From the NCBI RefSeq assembly GCF_024807615.1, contig NZ_JANUCJ010000005.1:124001-188000 (forward strand): 64,000 nt of DNA. The letters are read 5' to 3'. Numbering within the stretch: position 1 is the first letter of the stretch; every line of letters starts with the position of its first letter. Position numbers and translations under genes: made by a program. Positions 47,124 through 55,737 of this stretch are shown piece by piece. A model generated the notes under the pieces. It did not search any database. It was not told the origin of the DNA and saw only the letters and a program-made list of their open reading frames with translations. The stretch is from Tsukamurella ocularis (GTDB lineage: Bacteria > Actinomycetota > Actinomycetes > Mycobacteriales > Mycobacteriaceae).

Positions 47124-48138
47124 GGCCGTCTCGGCGCCCGCAGTGGCCGGCAGCAGGGGCCGCGTGGGCTGGCGCGCCCGCTTGGCGATCGCTGCCGCAC
47201 TCGCGACGGCGTGCCTGGCCGTCTACTTGCTGATGCGCACCGGCGCGGACGACGTGCTGCGCTGGGACTTCCAGTTCGGGCTGTCCTTCGAGCGGCGTGT
47301 CCGCACCGCCACCGCGATCCTCGTCGCCGCCTTCTGCGGCGCCCTCTCGACGGTTCTCTTCCACACCGTGACGCACAACCGGATCCTGACGCCGTCGATC
47401 ATCGGCCTGGATTCGCTGTACGTGCTGATCCAGACGGTGGGCGTCTTCCTGGTGGGCGGCCGGTTCGTGGACAACGGGGATTCCGTGCCGCAATTCGTCG
47501 CCCAGACCGCAGCCATGGTGATGTTCGCCGCCGTGCTCTACGGCTGGCTGTTCTCGGGCCGCTTCGCGAGCCTGTTCCTGCTGCTCCTCGCAGGCGTCGT
47601 GCTCGGCCTCGCCTTCCGCGCCTTCGCCGAGTTCCTGCAGCGCCTGCTCTCCCCCACCGAGTTCGACGCCCTGTCGATCAAGCTCTACGGCCGGCTCACC
47701 GCGGTGAACGCCGATCTGCTGCCGATCGCCGCTGTGACGTGCATCGTGGTGGGCGTCATCGTCTGGCGGCGGCGCCGGGTGCTCGACGTGCTGCTGCTCG
47801 GCCGCGATCCCGCGATGGGGCTGGGGGTCAACCACCAGCGCGAGCTCACGCTGGCGCTCGTCCTCATCGCCGTCCTCGTCTCGATCAGCACCGCGCTCGT
47901 CGGCCCGATGATGTTCTTCGGCTTCATCATCGCCACGCTCGCGTATCAGCTGGCCGGCGACTGGCGGCACCGCGCGACGCTGCCGATGGCCTTCCTGCTC
48001 GGCGTGATCCTGCTCGCCGGCGGGCAGTTCATCCTGCACAACATCTTCTACGCCAACGGGATGCTCACGGTGATCATCGAGTTCGTCGGCGGCATCTTGT
48101 TCCTCGCCATGCTGTTCCGCCGAAGGGGGACCCTGTGA
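47110..48138 (+). CDS. Iron-siderophore ABC transporter permease 2 (FecCD family)
   Basis: A 342-residue permease partner of the preceding protein, again polytopic with the FecCD pattern: FERRVRTATAILVAAFCGALS near residue 58, NRILTPSIIGLDSLYVL near residue 93, LGRDPAMGLGVNHQRE near residue 230 and GPMMFFGFIIATLAY near residue 262. The GTG at 47110 overlaps the previous gene by 14 bp and has AAGGAGAAACC upstream. The stop overlaps the ATPase gene by 4 bp. Confidence 0.9.
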   Translation: MSLSEAVSAPAVAGSRGRVGWRARLAIAAALATACLAVYLLMRTGADDVLRWDFQFGLSFERRVRTATAILVAAFCGALSTVLFHTVTHNRILTPSIIGLDSLYVLIQTVGVFLVGGRFVDNGDSVPQFVAQTAAMVMFAAVLYGWLFSGRFASLFLLLLAGVVLGLAFRAFAEFLQRLLSPTEFDALSIKLYGRLTAVNADLLPIAAVTCIVVGVIVWRRRRVLDVLLLGRDPAMGLGVNHQRELTLALVLIAVLVSISTALVGPMMFFGFIIATLAYQLAGDWRHRATLPMAFLLGVILLAGGQFILHNIFYANGMLTVIIEFVGGILFLAMLFRRRGTL

Positions 48139-48923
48139 CGTCCACGACCACCGCACCCGCCATCGCGTTCACGGACCTCACCAAGACGTACGCCGAGACC
48201 GTCGTGCTGGGCCCGGTCTCCGGGGAGTTCACCCGCGGCGGCGTCACGGCGCTCGTCGGGCCCAACGGCGCCGGCAAATCGACGCTGCTCACCATCCTGG
48301 GCCGACTGCTGACGCCGGACTCCGGCACGGCGCTGCTCGAGGGCACCGACATCCGCACGATGAAGCCGACGGAGGTGGCGCGCAAGCTCGCCATCCTCCG
48401 CCAAGAGAACGGCGTCAACGCCCGCCTGACGGTGCGAGACCTCGTCGCCTTCGGCAGGTTCCCGCACAGCCGCGGCCGGATGACGGCGGAGGACGTACGG
48501 CACGTCGACGAGGCCCTGGGCTTCCTGGGCCTGACGGAGCTCTCCGACCGCTTCCTCGACGAGCTCTCGGGCGGCCAACGCCAGCGCGCCTACGTGGCGA
48601 TGACCCTGGCGCAGGACACCGACGTGATCCTGCTGGACGAGCCGCTCAACAACCTCGACATGCGGCACCAGGTGGGCATGATGCGACGCCTGCGCCGCGC
48701 GGCCGACGAGCTGGGCAAGACGATCATCCTGGTGGTGCACGACCTGAACTTCGCGGCCGCCTACTCGGACCGCATCGTGGCGCTGAAGAACGGCACCATC
48801 GCGGCGTCGGGCGCACCGTCGGAGATCATGACCGGCGAGCTGCTCACCGAGATCTTCGAGACCCCCGTCGCCGTGCACGTCCTCGAGGGCGGGCCGGTGG
48901 CCGTGTACGCGGGGCTGGATTGA
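48135..48923 (+). CDS. Iron-siderophore ABC transporter ATP-binding protein
   Basis: A 262-residue FepC/YclP-like ATPase energising the importer. Walker A is GPNGAGKST near residue 42, the Q-loop RQENGVNARLTV near residue 92, signature ELSGGQRQRAYVAM near residue 141 and Walker B VILLDEPLNNLD near residue 163, with the switch His in VVHDLNFAA. The GTG at 48135 overlaps the permease stop. It closes the operon; mptA follows after 27 bp with its own promoter. Confidence 0.93.
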   Translation: MTSTTTAPAIAFTDLTKTYAETVVLGPVSGEFTRGGVTALVGPNGAGKSTLLTILGRLLTPDSGTALLEGTDIRTMKPTEVARKLAILRQENGVNARLTVRDLVAFGRFPHSRGRMTAEDVRHVDEALGFLGLTELSDRFLDELSGGQRQRAYVAMTLAQDTDVILLDEPLNNLDMRHQVGMMRRLRRAADELGKTIILVVHDLNFAAAYSDRIVALKNGTIAASGAPSEIMTGELLTEIFETPVAVHVLEGGPVAVYAGLD

Positions 48924-48937
48924 GAGTGCGCTCCGCC

Positions 48938-48943
48938 TAGACT
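48938..48943 (+). promoter_or_regulatory. Predicted -10 element of mptA
   Basis: TAGACT, with the ATG at 48951 starting eight bases after its last T, close to leaderless spacing. Confidence 0.4.
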
Positions 48944-48950
48944 GGCGGGG

Positions 48951-50459
48951 ATGTCCGGATCAGTTCAGTCCGCGCTGCGCGGCTACAGCACCTTCCTGCG
49001 GTCCAAGGACGGTCGCCCCGCCCTGCTCGGGCTCGTCGGCGCCGTCCTGACGACCGTGGGCAGCTTCGGCGCGGGCGCGATCCGCGTGCACGACACCACC
49101 CTCGAGGCGGCGCACCTGTCGTGGCTGCGCTTCGGCCACGGCCTGGTGCTGAGCTCGATCCTGTTCTGGACGGGCATCGCACTCCTCGTGATCGCGTGGA
49201 TCCGGCTGGGCCGCGCCGCGCTCGGCGGCCGACTGGAGGTCCCGCAGGTCGCGGGCACCGTCGCCCTGTGGATCGCGCCGCTGCTGGTTGCCGTGCCCCT
49301 GTACTCGCGCGACGCCTACTCATACCTCGCGCAGGGCGCGCTGCTACGCGACGGCTTCGACCCGTACGTGGACGGCCCCGTCGTGAATCCCAACGGCCTG
49401 CTCGACGACGTGAGCGGCATCTGGACCACGACCACCGCGCCCTACGGGCCGCTGTTCATCCTCATCGCGAAGTGGGTTACGCAGCTGTGCGGCGACAACG
49501 TGCTGGCCGGCGTCATCGCACTGCGGCTGGCGATGCTGCCGGGGATCGCCCTCTCGGTGTGGGGCGTGACGAAGCTGGCCCGGCACTTCGGCGCGAAGCC
49601 CGCCGTCTCGCTGTGGTTCGCGGTGCTCAACCCGCTGGTGGTCGTGCACCTCGTGGGCGGGGTGCACAACGAGGCGCTCATGGTGGGCCTGATGGTCGCC
49701 GGGATCGCGCTGGTGCTCGACCGGCGGCACCTGATCGGGGTGGCGGTGATCGTGACCGCAGTCGCGGTGAAGGGCACCGCGGCGATCGCGCTCCCCTTCG
49801 TGGTGTGGATCTGGTTCCACCACCGGCGCGAGTCGAGCCCGCAGGAATCGGTTGTCAAGGCCTTCGGCACGGTGCTAGCTGCGTCAGTAGGGGCCTTCGT
49901 CGCGCTGTTCGCGGCGTTCACCGTGATAGCGGGCGTCGGGCTGGGCTGGATGACGGCGCTCGCCGGCTCGATCAAGATCATCAACTACATCACCCTGCCG
50001 ACGGCGCTCGCGCAGATCACCGCATTCCTCGCCGCGCCGTTCACCGACCTGCACCTGGCACCGATCCTGGTGGTGACCCGCGCGGTGGGCATCGCGCTCC
50101 TGGCCATCACCCTGGTGGTGCTGTGGTGGCGGTTCCGGCAGAACGAGCAGCGCAACGTCATGGGCATCCTGCTGGGCCTGTTGGCCGTGTGCGTGCTCTC
50201 CCCCGCATCGCTGCCCTGGTACTACACGTGGCCGCTGGCCGTCGCGGGCGCGTTCACCTGGTCGCGACGCACGCTGGCGATCATCGCGGGCCTGTCCGTG
50301 TGGCTGATGGTCGTGTTCATGCCCACGGGATCCATCGGCTTGTACTCGCTGTGGAACGTCGCGCTCGCGGCGGCGCTGGGCGCGCTGGCCGGATGGTCGC
50401 TGTTGGGCCCGGACCCGCTCAAGGTGCGACCGAAGCTCGGCCTCGCACCCGCGGTGTAG
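48951..50459 (+). CDS. mptA: Alpha-(1->6)-mannopyranosyltransferase MptA-like
   Basis: A 502-residue polytopic GT-C glycosyltransferase with about a dozen membrane helices. The first periplasmic loop contains LYSRDAYSYLAQGALL near residue 123 (the Asp of the GT-C modified motif), and TAPYGPLFILIAKWV and GGVHNEALMVGL follow. In M. tuberculosis MptA (Rv2174) extends the alpha-1,6-mannan core of lipomannan and lipoarabinomannan using polyprenyl-phosphomannose. The position next to the polyprenyl synthase and pknL region is conserved apart from the inserted iron operon. Confidence 0.88.
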   Translation: MSGSVQSALRGYSTFLRSKDGRPALLGLVGAVLTTVGSFGAGAIRVHDTTLEAAHLSWLRFGHGLVLSSILFWTGIALLVIAWIRLGRAALGGRLEVPQVAGTVALWIAPLLVAVPLYSRDAYSYLAQGALLRDGFDPYVDGPVVNPNGLLDDVSGIWTTTTAPYGPLFILIAKWVTQLCGDNVLAGVIALRLAMLPGIALSVWGVTKLARHFGAKPAVSLWFAVLNPLVVVHLVGGVHNEALMVGLMVAGIALVLDRRHLIGVAVIVTAVAVKGTAAIALPFVVWIWFHHRRESSPQESVVKAFGTVLAASVGAFVALFAAFTVIAGVGLGWMTALAGSIKIINYITLPTALAQITAFLAAPFTDLHLAPILVVTRAVGIALLAITLVVLWWRFRQNEQRNVMGILLGLLAVCVLSPASLPWYYTWPLAVAGAFTWSRRTLAIIAGLSVWLMVVFMPTGSIGLYSLWNVALAAALGALAGWSLLGPDPLKVRPKLGLAPAV

Positions 50460-50529
50460 ACGCGCGCTCGAGCTCCACGCGAGCGGGCGGCAGGCGCAGG
50501 AACGGACCTACCCGGCCGGAAGTGGTGAC

Positions 50530-50949
50530 GTGGAACGAGCCATGCAGTTTCGGCATACCACACCGGCGCCGGCCGGTCTCCCGGCGCTCGCGATCATCGA
50601 ACGGATCGTCGCGGACATCGACGAGCTGAGCGCGCTGAGCGGGACCGCGCAGCAGTCCGTCACCATCAGCCGTACCGCCGGGGTCGGCCTACCCGACCAT
50701 CTGGAGGGCAAGGTCACGCGATGGAACCGGGAACACGAGCTGCAGATCCACCAGGTCATCGTCGACGACCCGGTCGCGGCGCTGCGCTCCGGCGAGTCCG
50801 ATCTCGCCGTCGCCCTGGTGACAGGGCCGCGACTCGAGGGGTTCGAGGCCGTTCCTGTGCGGGTGTGGTCCCGGGGTCGGCGGGTCGAACTCCTGAACCG
50901 GCCGGACCTGCGGTCGCAGGCCCGCGCGGTGGTCGACCACCTGTCGTAG
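50530..50949 (+). CDS. Orphan LysR effector-domain-like protein, shortened
   Basis: A 139-residue protein (135 from the ATG at 50542) with no helix-turn-helix. The middle part, DHLEGKVTRWNREHELQIHQ followed by DDPVAALRSGESDLAVALVTGP, reads like the opening of a LysR-type substrate-binding domain. The end, RPDLRSQARAVVDHLS, resembles the last helix of such regulators, and the segment between is much shorter than usual. It may be a decayed regulator or a genuine mini-domain. Codon use looks coding. A GGCATACC motif inside its 5' end recurs after its stop. Confidence 0.5.
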   Translation: MERAMQFRHTTPAPAGLPALAIIERIVADIDELSALSGTAQQSVTISRTAGVGLPDHLEGKVTRWNREHELQIHQVIVDDPVAALRSGESDLAVALVTGPRLEGFEAVPVRVWSRGRRVELLNRPDLRSQARAVVDHLS

Positions 50950-50958
50950 ACACGCGCG

Positions 50959-51037
50959 GTATGCGAAATCGACATACCCCACGTAGCAGAAATACACCCT
51001 GAACTGCACATATCCGGATATGCAACATCCGCATACC
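50959..51037. repeat. Palindrome cluster after the orphan LysR-like gene
   Basis: Locally AT-rich. It holds the inverted repeat GGTATG-N9-CATACC (50959-50978), the perfect 14-bp palindrome CATATCCGGATATG (51009-51022) and GCATACC (51031-51037). A related TTTCGGCATACC occurs in the gene's 5' end (50548-50559), which read in reverse resembles GGTATGCGAAAT at 50959. No T tract, so not a standard terminator. A regulator-binding region or a mobile-element scar are possible readings. Confidence 0.5.
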
Positions 51038-51117
51038 CTGCAGGGGCGAGCACACTCGACTTCGTTCCTCGGGAACGCAGAGACCCGCCGCGCCCGCGCC
51101 GGTCGGATCCGGCGTCG

Positions 51118-51498
51118 CTAGAAGGCCATCGACTGCGCGCGGCGGATCATCTCGCGCGCGGAGTCGGTGTGCAGCAGCTCGGCGGGGCAGTCGTTCAGGT
51201 CGTCCTGCGGCGCGAACAACCAGCGCAGGATCTCCTCCTCCTCGAAGCCGCCGTCGCGCAACACGCTGAGCAAGCCGGTGAAATGCTTGGCGATGGAGAA
51301 ACGCCCGTCGACCTCGCCGAAGAACAGCCGAGGAATGTGGAAGTCGCCGCCGCGCCGGACGGCGATCAGCTCACCATCGCGCAGCAGCTGCAGAACCTTC
51401 GACTGCGACACGCCGAGGCCCTTCGCAACCGTGGCCAGGTTGTAGGTGGCGGTGCCCTCGGGCAGCAGATCGTCGCTGAGATAGGGGACGGAGCTCAC
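51118..51498 (-). CDS. Rv2175c-like DNA-binding protein, probable PknL substrate
   Basis: A 126-residue winged-helix-like protein: YNLATVAKGLGVSQSKVLQLLRDGELIAVRR near residue 20 (the DNA-binding element), HIPRLFFGEV, the helix FTGLLSVLRDGGFEEEEILRWLF near residue 75 and the end REMIRRAQSMAF. M. tuberculosis Rv2175c binds DNA and is phosphorylated by PknL, encoded divergently, as here. The GTG at 51498 has TACAGT exactly seven bases upstream (51510-51505), so a leaderless start is likely; a GTG two codons earlier exists. The N-terminal tail is shorter than in Rv2175c. Confidence 0.85.
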   Translation of the reverse strand: MSSVPYLSDDLLPEGTATYNLATVAKGLGVSQSKVLQLLRDGELIAVRRGGDFHIPRLFFGEVDGRFSIAKHFTGLLSVLRDGGFEEEEILRWLFAPQDDLNDCPAELLHTDSAREMIRRAQSMAF

Positions 51499-51504
51499 GC
51501 TCAC

Positions 51505-51510
51505 ACTGTA
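51505..51510 (-). promoter_or_regulatory. Predicted -10 element of the Rv2175c-like gene
   Basis: TACAGT on the minus strand, ending exactly seven bases before the GTG at 51498. Confidence 0.5.
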
Positions 51511-51549
51511 CCCAGCCCACGGATTCGGCCGATCCACCCCCGGGGTCGC

Positions 51550-51555
51550 TAGGCT
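51550..51555 (+). promoter_or_regulatory. Predicted -10 element of pknL
   Basis: TAGGCT on the plus strand, 40 bp before the pknL GTG. Transcription would begin near 51562, with GAGAGG in the leader. Confidence 0.35.
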
Positions 51556-51595
51556 GAACTGTCGATACCGCACGCACCGAGAGGACCCCGAGAAG

Positions 51596-53803
51596 GTGAA
51601 CACCCCGCGCGACCCGCTGATCGGTGCCCGCATCGAGGGCCGCTACCGCATCGATGCGGTAATCGCGCGTGGCGGCATGTCCACCGTCTACATGGGCCTC
51701 GACCTGCGGCTCGACCGGCCCATCGCGATCAAGGTGATGGACCCGAAGTACGCGGCGGACGCCCAGTTCGTCTCCCGCTTCGAGTTCGAGGCGCGGGCCG
51801 TCGCCAAGCTCAAGGACCCCGGCCTCGTCGCCGTCTACGACCAGGGCGTTGACGGTGAGCTGGCCTTCCTCGTGATGGAACTGGTGACCGGCGGCACGCT
51901 GCGCGAGCTGCTCGGCGAGCGCGGACCCATGCCGCCGCACGCGGTGGCGGCGGTGATGGGCCCCGTCCTCACCGCGCTGGGCACCGCGCACCGCGCTGGC
52001 CTGGTGCACCGCGACGTGAAGCCGGAGAACGTTCTCATCTCCGACGGTGGCGAGGTCAAGGTCGCCGATTTCGGTCTCGTCCGGGCCATCGCGGCCGCGT
52101 CCGTGACCAGCTCGTCCGTGATCCTCGGCACCGCCGCTTACCTCTCGCCGGAGCAGGTCGAGTCCGGCAACGCCGACGCCCGCTCCGATGTCTACTCCAG
52201 CGGCATCCTCGTCTACGAACTGCTCACCGGCCAGGTGCCCTTCACCGGCGACACCGCGATCTCGCTGGCCTACCAGCGTCTACACAACGACGTGCCGCGG
52301 CCCGGCGCCGCGATCGCCGGGGTGCCGCCGGAGTTCGACGAGTTCGTCGCCCGCGCGACCGACCGCGATCCGGCGCGTCGCTACGTCGACGGCTTCGCCA
52401 TGGCCGAGGCGCTCAGCGCGATCGCGGAGGACCTCGACCTGCCGCCGTTCACCGTGCCCGCGCCGCAGTCCAGCGCCGAGCAGCGCGCCGCCGCCGCGAT
52501 GTATGCGCAGCGCGGCGAGCCCCTGATCCCCGCCGCGGCCGAGCCCACCGGCGCGCTCATCGCGGGACAACCCCTGCCCGGTTCCCCGCAGCCCGGCCAG
52601 GCGGTGCCGGGTGCGCCCGCGGTGCCGGCGCCCACCCTCGCGCAGCCGGCGGTGCCGCCGACCCCGGTGCAGCACACCCGCGCCGAGACCATGCACGAAC
52701 CGCTGCCGTCCGAGACCGCGGCGCAGCCCTGGTCGCCGCCGCGGAAGAGCCGCGCGAAGTCGTGGGTCATCGTCGCGCTCATCGCCGTCGTCTCGCTGTT
52801 GCTCGCCGTCGGCGGCTGGTGGCTGGCGTCCGGCCAGTACACGACGGTGCCCAACGTGACGGGCATGGACCGCGCCGCGGCGGAGAAATCGATCAAGGAC
52901 GCGGGCCTCGACGTCGAGCTGGCCGGCACGTACAGCAACGACATCACCGAGGACACCATCACTGGACTCGACCCGTCCGCGGGCAGCCGCATCAGCCGCT
53001 TCGGCACCGTCACCATCGAGTACTCGCGAGGCCGGCCCACCGTCCCCCAGTTCCGCCCCGGCGACAGCCCGGAGAACGTCGAGAAGCAGCTGCGCGACAG
53101 CGGCCTGGTGCCCAAACGCGGCCCCGCGCAGTTCAGCCGGGACATCGCCCAGGGCGGCGTCATCGGCCTCTCCCCCACGCCCGGCACCCGCGTCTCCGTC
53201 GGCGCGACGGTGACCGTGGTCGCCTCCGCCGGCAACCAACCCGTCGACATCCCCGACGTGCGCGGTAAAACCCCTGAGGAGGCCACGGCGCTGCTGCGCT
53301 CGGCGGGCCTTACGGTCAAGGAGACCCAGCAGCAGTTCGACTCCAGCACCGAGGCCGGGAAGGTCTTCGGCACGGACCCGTCGGGTCAGGTCAACAAGGG
53401 CGGCAGCGTGACACTCCTCGTCTCGAACGCGCTGACAGTGCCCGACGTGATCGGCAAGACCTCCACCGAGGCGCAGCAGCTGCTGCAGCGCGCGGGCCTG
53501 GTCGCCGAGTTCACGGGCGAGACCGGCTCGGGCTCGGTAGTCACCTCCACCAGCCCGCCCGCGGGCGGCCGCGTGGACCCGTCGAACAAGCGCGTCACCG
53601 TCACCATGGCCTCCCGGGTGACCGTCCCGTCGGTGACCGGAATGAACGTGGGCCAGGCCCGTTCCGTCCTGCAGGACGCCGGCCTGCAGGTCAAGGTCAA
53701 CGGCATCTTCGCCTCCGACAAGTCGCAGGTCATCTGGCAGGACCCGGGCGGAGGCACGCGCGTGCAGGCCGGGTCGACGGTGACCATCACGGCCCTGCCG
53801 TGA
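51596..53803 (+). CDS. pknL: Ser/Thr protein kinase PknL with five PASTA domains
   Basis: A 735-residue receptor-like kinase. The kinase domain (about 15-280) has ATP-binding Lys46 (PIAIKVMD), catalytic HRD with Asp140 (LVHRDVKPENVL), DFG at 158-160 and a Thr/Ser-rich activation loop (SVTSSSV near 169-175). A Pro/Ala-rich juxtamembrane segment precedes one membrane helix (about 388-410). The outside part consists of five PASTA repeats of about 65 residues, which bind muropeptides in related kinases. M. tuberculosis PknL lacks PASTA domains; the Corynebacterium enzyme has them. Divergent from its likely substrate gene. Confidence 0.93.
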   Translation: MNTPRDPLIGARIEGRYRIDAVIARGGMSTVYMGLDLRLDRPIAIKVMDPKYAADAQFVSRFEFEARAVAKLKDPGLVAVYDQGVDGELAFLVMELVTGGTLRELLGERGPMPPHAVAAVMGPVLTALGTAHRAGLVHRDVKPENVLISDGGEVKVADFGLVRAIAAASVTSSSVILGTAAYLSPEQVESGNADARSDVYSSGILVYELLTGQVPFTGDTAISLAYQRLHNDVPRPGAAIAGVPPEFDEFVARATDRDPARRYVDGFAMAEALSAIAEDLDLPPFTVPAPQSSAEQRAAAAMYAQRGEPLIPAAAEPTGALIAGQPLPGSPQPGQAVPGAPAVPAPTLAQPAVPPTPVQHTRAETMHEPLPSETAAQPWSPPRKSRAKSWVIVALIAVVSLLLAVGGWWLASGQYTTVPNVTGMDRAAAEKSIKDAGLDVELAGTYSNDITEDTITGLDPSAGSRISRFGTVTIEYSRGRPTVPQFRPGDSPENVEKQLRDSGLVPKRGPAQFSRDIAQGGVIGLSPTPGTRVSVGATVTVVASAGNQPVDIPDVRGKTPEEATALLRSAGLTVKETQQQFDSSTEAGKVFGTDPSGQVNKGGSVTLLVSNALTVPDVIGKTSTEAQQLLQRAGLVAEFTGETGSGSVVTSTSPPAGGRVDPSNKRVTVTMASRVTVPSVTGMNVGQARSVLQDAGLQVKVNGIFASDKSQVIWQDPGGGTRVQAGSTVTITALP

Positions 53804-53819
53804 CGCGCGGGGACCATCG

Positions 53820-54587
53820 ATGAGCACACCCGCACCGTTCGAGCCCGGCTTCATCCCCGACGCCGCGACGCTGGCGCAGGCGCGCCGCATGCGCGACGAG
53901 CTGACGCGCTTCCTCATGGAGTACCAGTTCGCCGTGAAAGAGGTGCTGACCAAGGTCACGATCCTCCGCGAGGAGTTCCTGCAGCTGCACCGGTACAACC
54001 CCATCGAGCACGTCACCTCGCGGATCAAGAAGCCCGAGAGCATTGTCAAGAAGGTCGCGCGCCGTGGCATCGCACCCGAGCTGCCGCTGATCCGCGAGGC
54101 GATCACCGACATCGCCGGCATCCGGATCACGTGCAGTTTCATCGCCGACACCTACCGGATCCTGGACACCATCACCGCGCAGAACGACGTGCGCGTCGTC
54201 GTGGTCAAGGACTACATCGCGGCGCCGAAGCCCAACGGCTACAAGAGCCTCCACGCGATCGTCGAGATCCCCGTCTTCCTCTCCACCGGACCCGTGCACG
54301 TGCCCGTCGAACTGCAGATCCGCACCATCGCGATGGACTTCTGGGCCAGCCTGGAGCACAAGATCTTCTACAAGTACGACGGTGCCGTCCCCGCCCACCT
54401 GCAGGACGAGCTGTCCGCGGCCGCAGCCGTCGCCGAGCAGCTGGACCGGCGCATGGAGCAGCTGCACACGCAGGTGCACGGGGAGCACGACGCCGCCGTC
54501 GCGGCCGACCGCGACGCCGCGGAGACGGAGCTCGCGGGCGACGAGCTGCTCGGCCGACTGCTCAAGCTCGCCCAGCGCGCGGACTGA
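53820..54587 (+). CDS. Small alarmone synthetase (RelQ/RelP-type GTP pyrophosphokinase)
   Basis: A 255-residue single-domain (p)ppGpp synthetase, making alarmone from ATP and GTP or GDP. It lacks the HD hydrolase and regulatory domains of Rel. The RelA_SpoT core runs from about residue 45 to 200: HVTSRIKKPESIVKK near residue 60, ITDIAGIRITCSF near residue 95, the G-loop-adjacent NGYKSLHAIVEIP near residue 138, and the signature VELQIRTIAMDFWASLEHKI near residue 162. It begins 16 bp after pknL on the same strand, so co-transcription with the kinase is likely. Confidence 0.9.
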   Translation: MSTPAPFEPGFIPDAATLAQARRMRDELTRFLMEYQFAVKEVLTKVTILREEFLQLHRYNPIEHVTSRIKKPESIVKKVARRGIAPELPLIREAITDIAGIRITCSFIADTYRILDTITAQNDVRVVVVKDYIAAPKPNGYKSLHAIVEIPVFLSTGPVHVPVELQIRTIAMDFWASLEHKIFYKYDGAVPAHLQDELSAAAAVAEQLDRRMEQLHTQVHGEHDAAVAADRDAAETELAGDELLGRLLKLAQRAD

Positions 54588-54614
54588 ACCCCGGCGCCGT
54601 CGCGGGCAGCCCGC

Positions 54615-54620
54615 TAGCGT
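54615..54620 (+). promoter_or_regulatory. Predicted -10 element of the YdcF-domain gene
   Basis: TAGCGT, with the ATG at 54628 starting eight bases after its last T, near-leaderless spacing, in the 40-bp gap after the alarmone synthetase gene. Confidence 0.4.
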
Positions 54621-54627
54621 GGGCGCC

Positions 54628-55737
54628 ATGAACCGGACCTCCGTCCTCAGCCGCGCGATCGCCCTCGCCGCAGTCGCCGCGGTCACCCTCGTGGGTTGCA
54701 CCTCGAACTCCTCCGACGGTGCGCCGACGTCCTCGGCGGCGTCCTCGTCCAGCGCCGCCCGCGGGGTCGCGAGCCAGGTGTCGGCGCTGCTCGCGGAGGC
54801 GAAGGACGCCTTCGACAACCCCACCCGCACGTCGACCGCGGGCAACACCGACAAGACCGTCGACAACATGACGATCGTCGAGCAGAAGCTGCTGGAGGCC
54901 TCCGCGCTGGCGCCGTACCGCGCGGACCTGCTGTTCAGCGCGGCATCGGCGCGGATCGCCCAGAAGAACGTCCCCGGCGCCCTGGAGCTGTACCGCCGGG
55001 TCCTCGCGTTCGCGCCGGACGACGACGATGCGCACACCTACCTCGCTGTGTGGAACCGCTTCCTCGGCGACGCCGCGGGCTCGGCCGCGGAGGTCGAGCA
55101 GCTGCGCCGGGTCGCGCCCGACCGGGTCCCCGAGATCGAGGCGCTGTTCGCCGCGATCGATCAGGCGGTCGCGTCCACCCTGACCGACTCGTCGCCGCGG
55201 ATCGCCCCGCCGAACACGGGGATCGTCGTGCTCGGCTACGCGCTGAAGAAAGACGGCACGATGGACGCTCCCCTCCTGCAGCGCCTGGAGAAGACCCTGG
55301 AGGTGGCGCGCGCCCTGCCAGCGGCGCCGATCGTGGTGACCGGCGGCGTGGAACAGGCCGGGAAGACGGAGGGCGCGCTGATGAAGAACTGGCTCGTGGA
55401 GCGCGGCGTCGACGCCGCGCGGATCACCGACGAGAACTTCGCCCGCACCACCGTCGAGAACGCGTTGTACAGCTCGTACGTGCTCGCGACGAAGCGCGTC
55501 GACCACGCGATTCTGGTGAGCTCGGCGAGCCACGTGCGGCGCGGCACCGTCGACCTGAAGCTGGCGGCGCGGGAGAACCTGCCCGCCACCTTCACCGTGA
55601 GTTCCGTGGCGGCCGTGGACAAGCCGCTCGCCGACCTGGCGACGCCGTCCACGGACGAGCTGCGCAGCATCTACCGCGACGCGCTGAGCACGATCGGCCT
55701 GTGGAGCTACCGCAGCGCGCCGCTGCTGCAGCGCTAG
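54628..55737 (+). CDS. Lipoprotein with YdcF (DUF218) domain
   Basis: A 369-residue exported protein. The signal peptide ends in a lipobox LVGC (Cys near residue 24), then a Ser/Ala linker, a helical TPR-like stretch (about residues 60-175) and a C-terminal YdcF/SanA domain: IVVLGYALKKDGTMDAPLLQRL near residue 203, APIVVTGGVEQAGKTEGALMK near residue 235, and TTVENALYSSYVLA near residue 275. YdcF-type domains are linked to envelope barrier function and SAM binding, without a settled reaction. Its stop lies right beside that of prpE (convergent). Confidence 0.82.
   Translation: MNRTSVLSRAIALAAVAAVTLVGCTSNSSDGAPTSSAASSSSAARGVASQVSALLAEAKDAFDNPTRTSTAGNTDKTVDNMTIVEQKLLEASALAPYRADLLFSAASARIAQKNVPGALELYRRVLAFAPDDDDAHTYLAVWNRFLGDAAGSAAEVEQLRRVAPDRVPEIEALFAAIDQAVASTLTDSSPRIAPPNTGIVVLGYALKKDGTMDAPLLQRLEKTLEVARALPAAPIVVTGGVEQAGKTEGALMKNWLVERGVDAARITDENFARTTVENALYSSYVLATKRVDHAILVSSASHVRRGTVDLKLAARENLPATFTVSSVAAVDKPLADLATPSTDELRSIYRDALSTIGLWSYRSAPLLQR

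Noticed and set aside
50959-51037. The palindrome cluster as a CRISPR or phage attachment site
   Set aside because: Repeats are few, unequal and not evenly spaced; no integrase, cas gene or tRNA is nearby.
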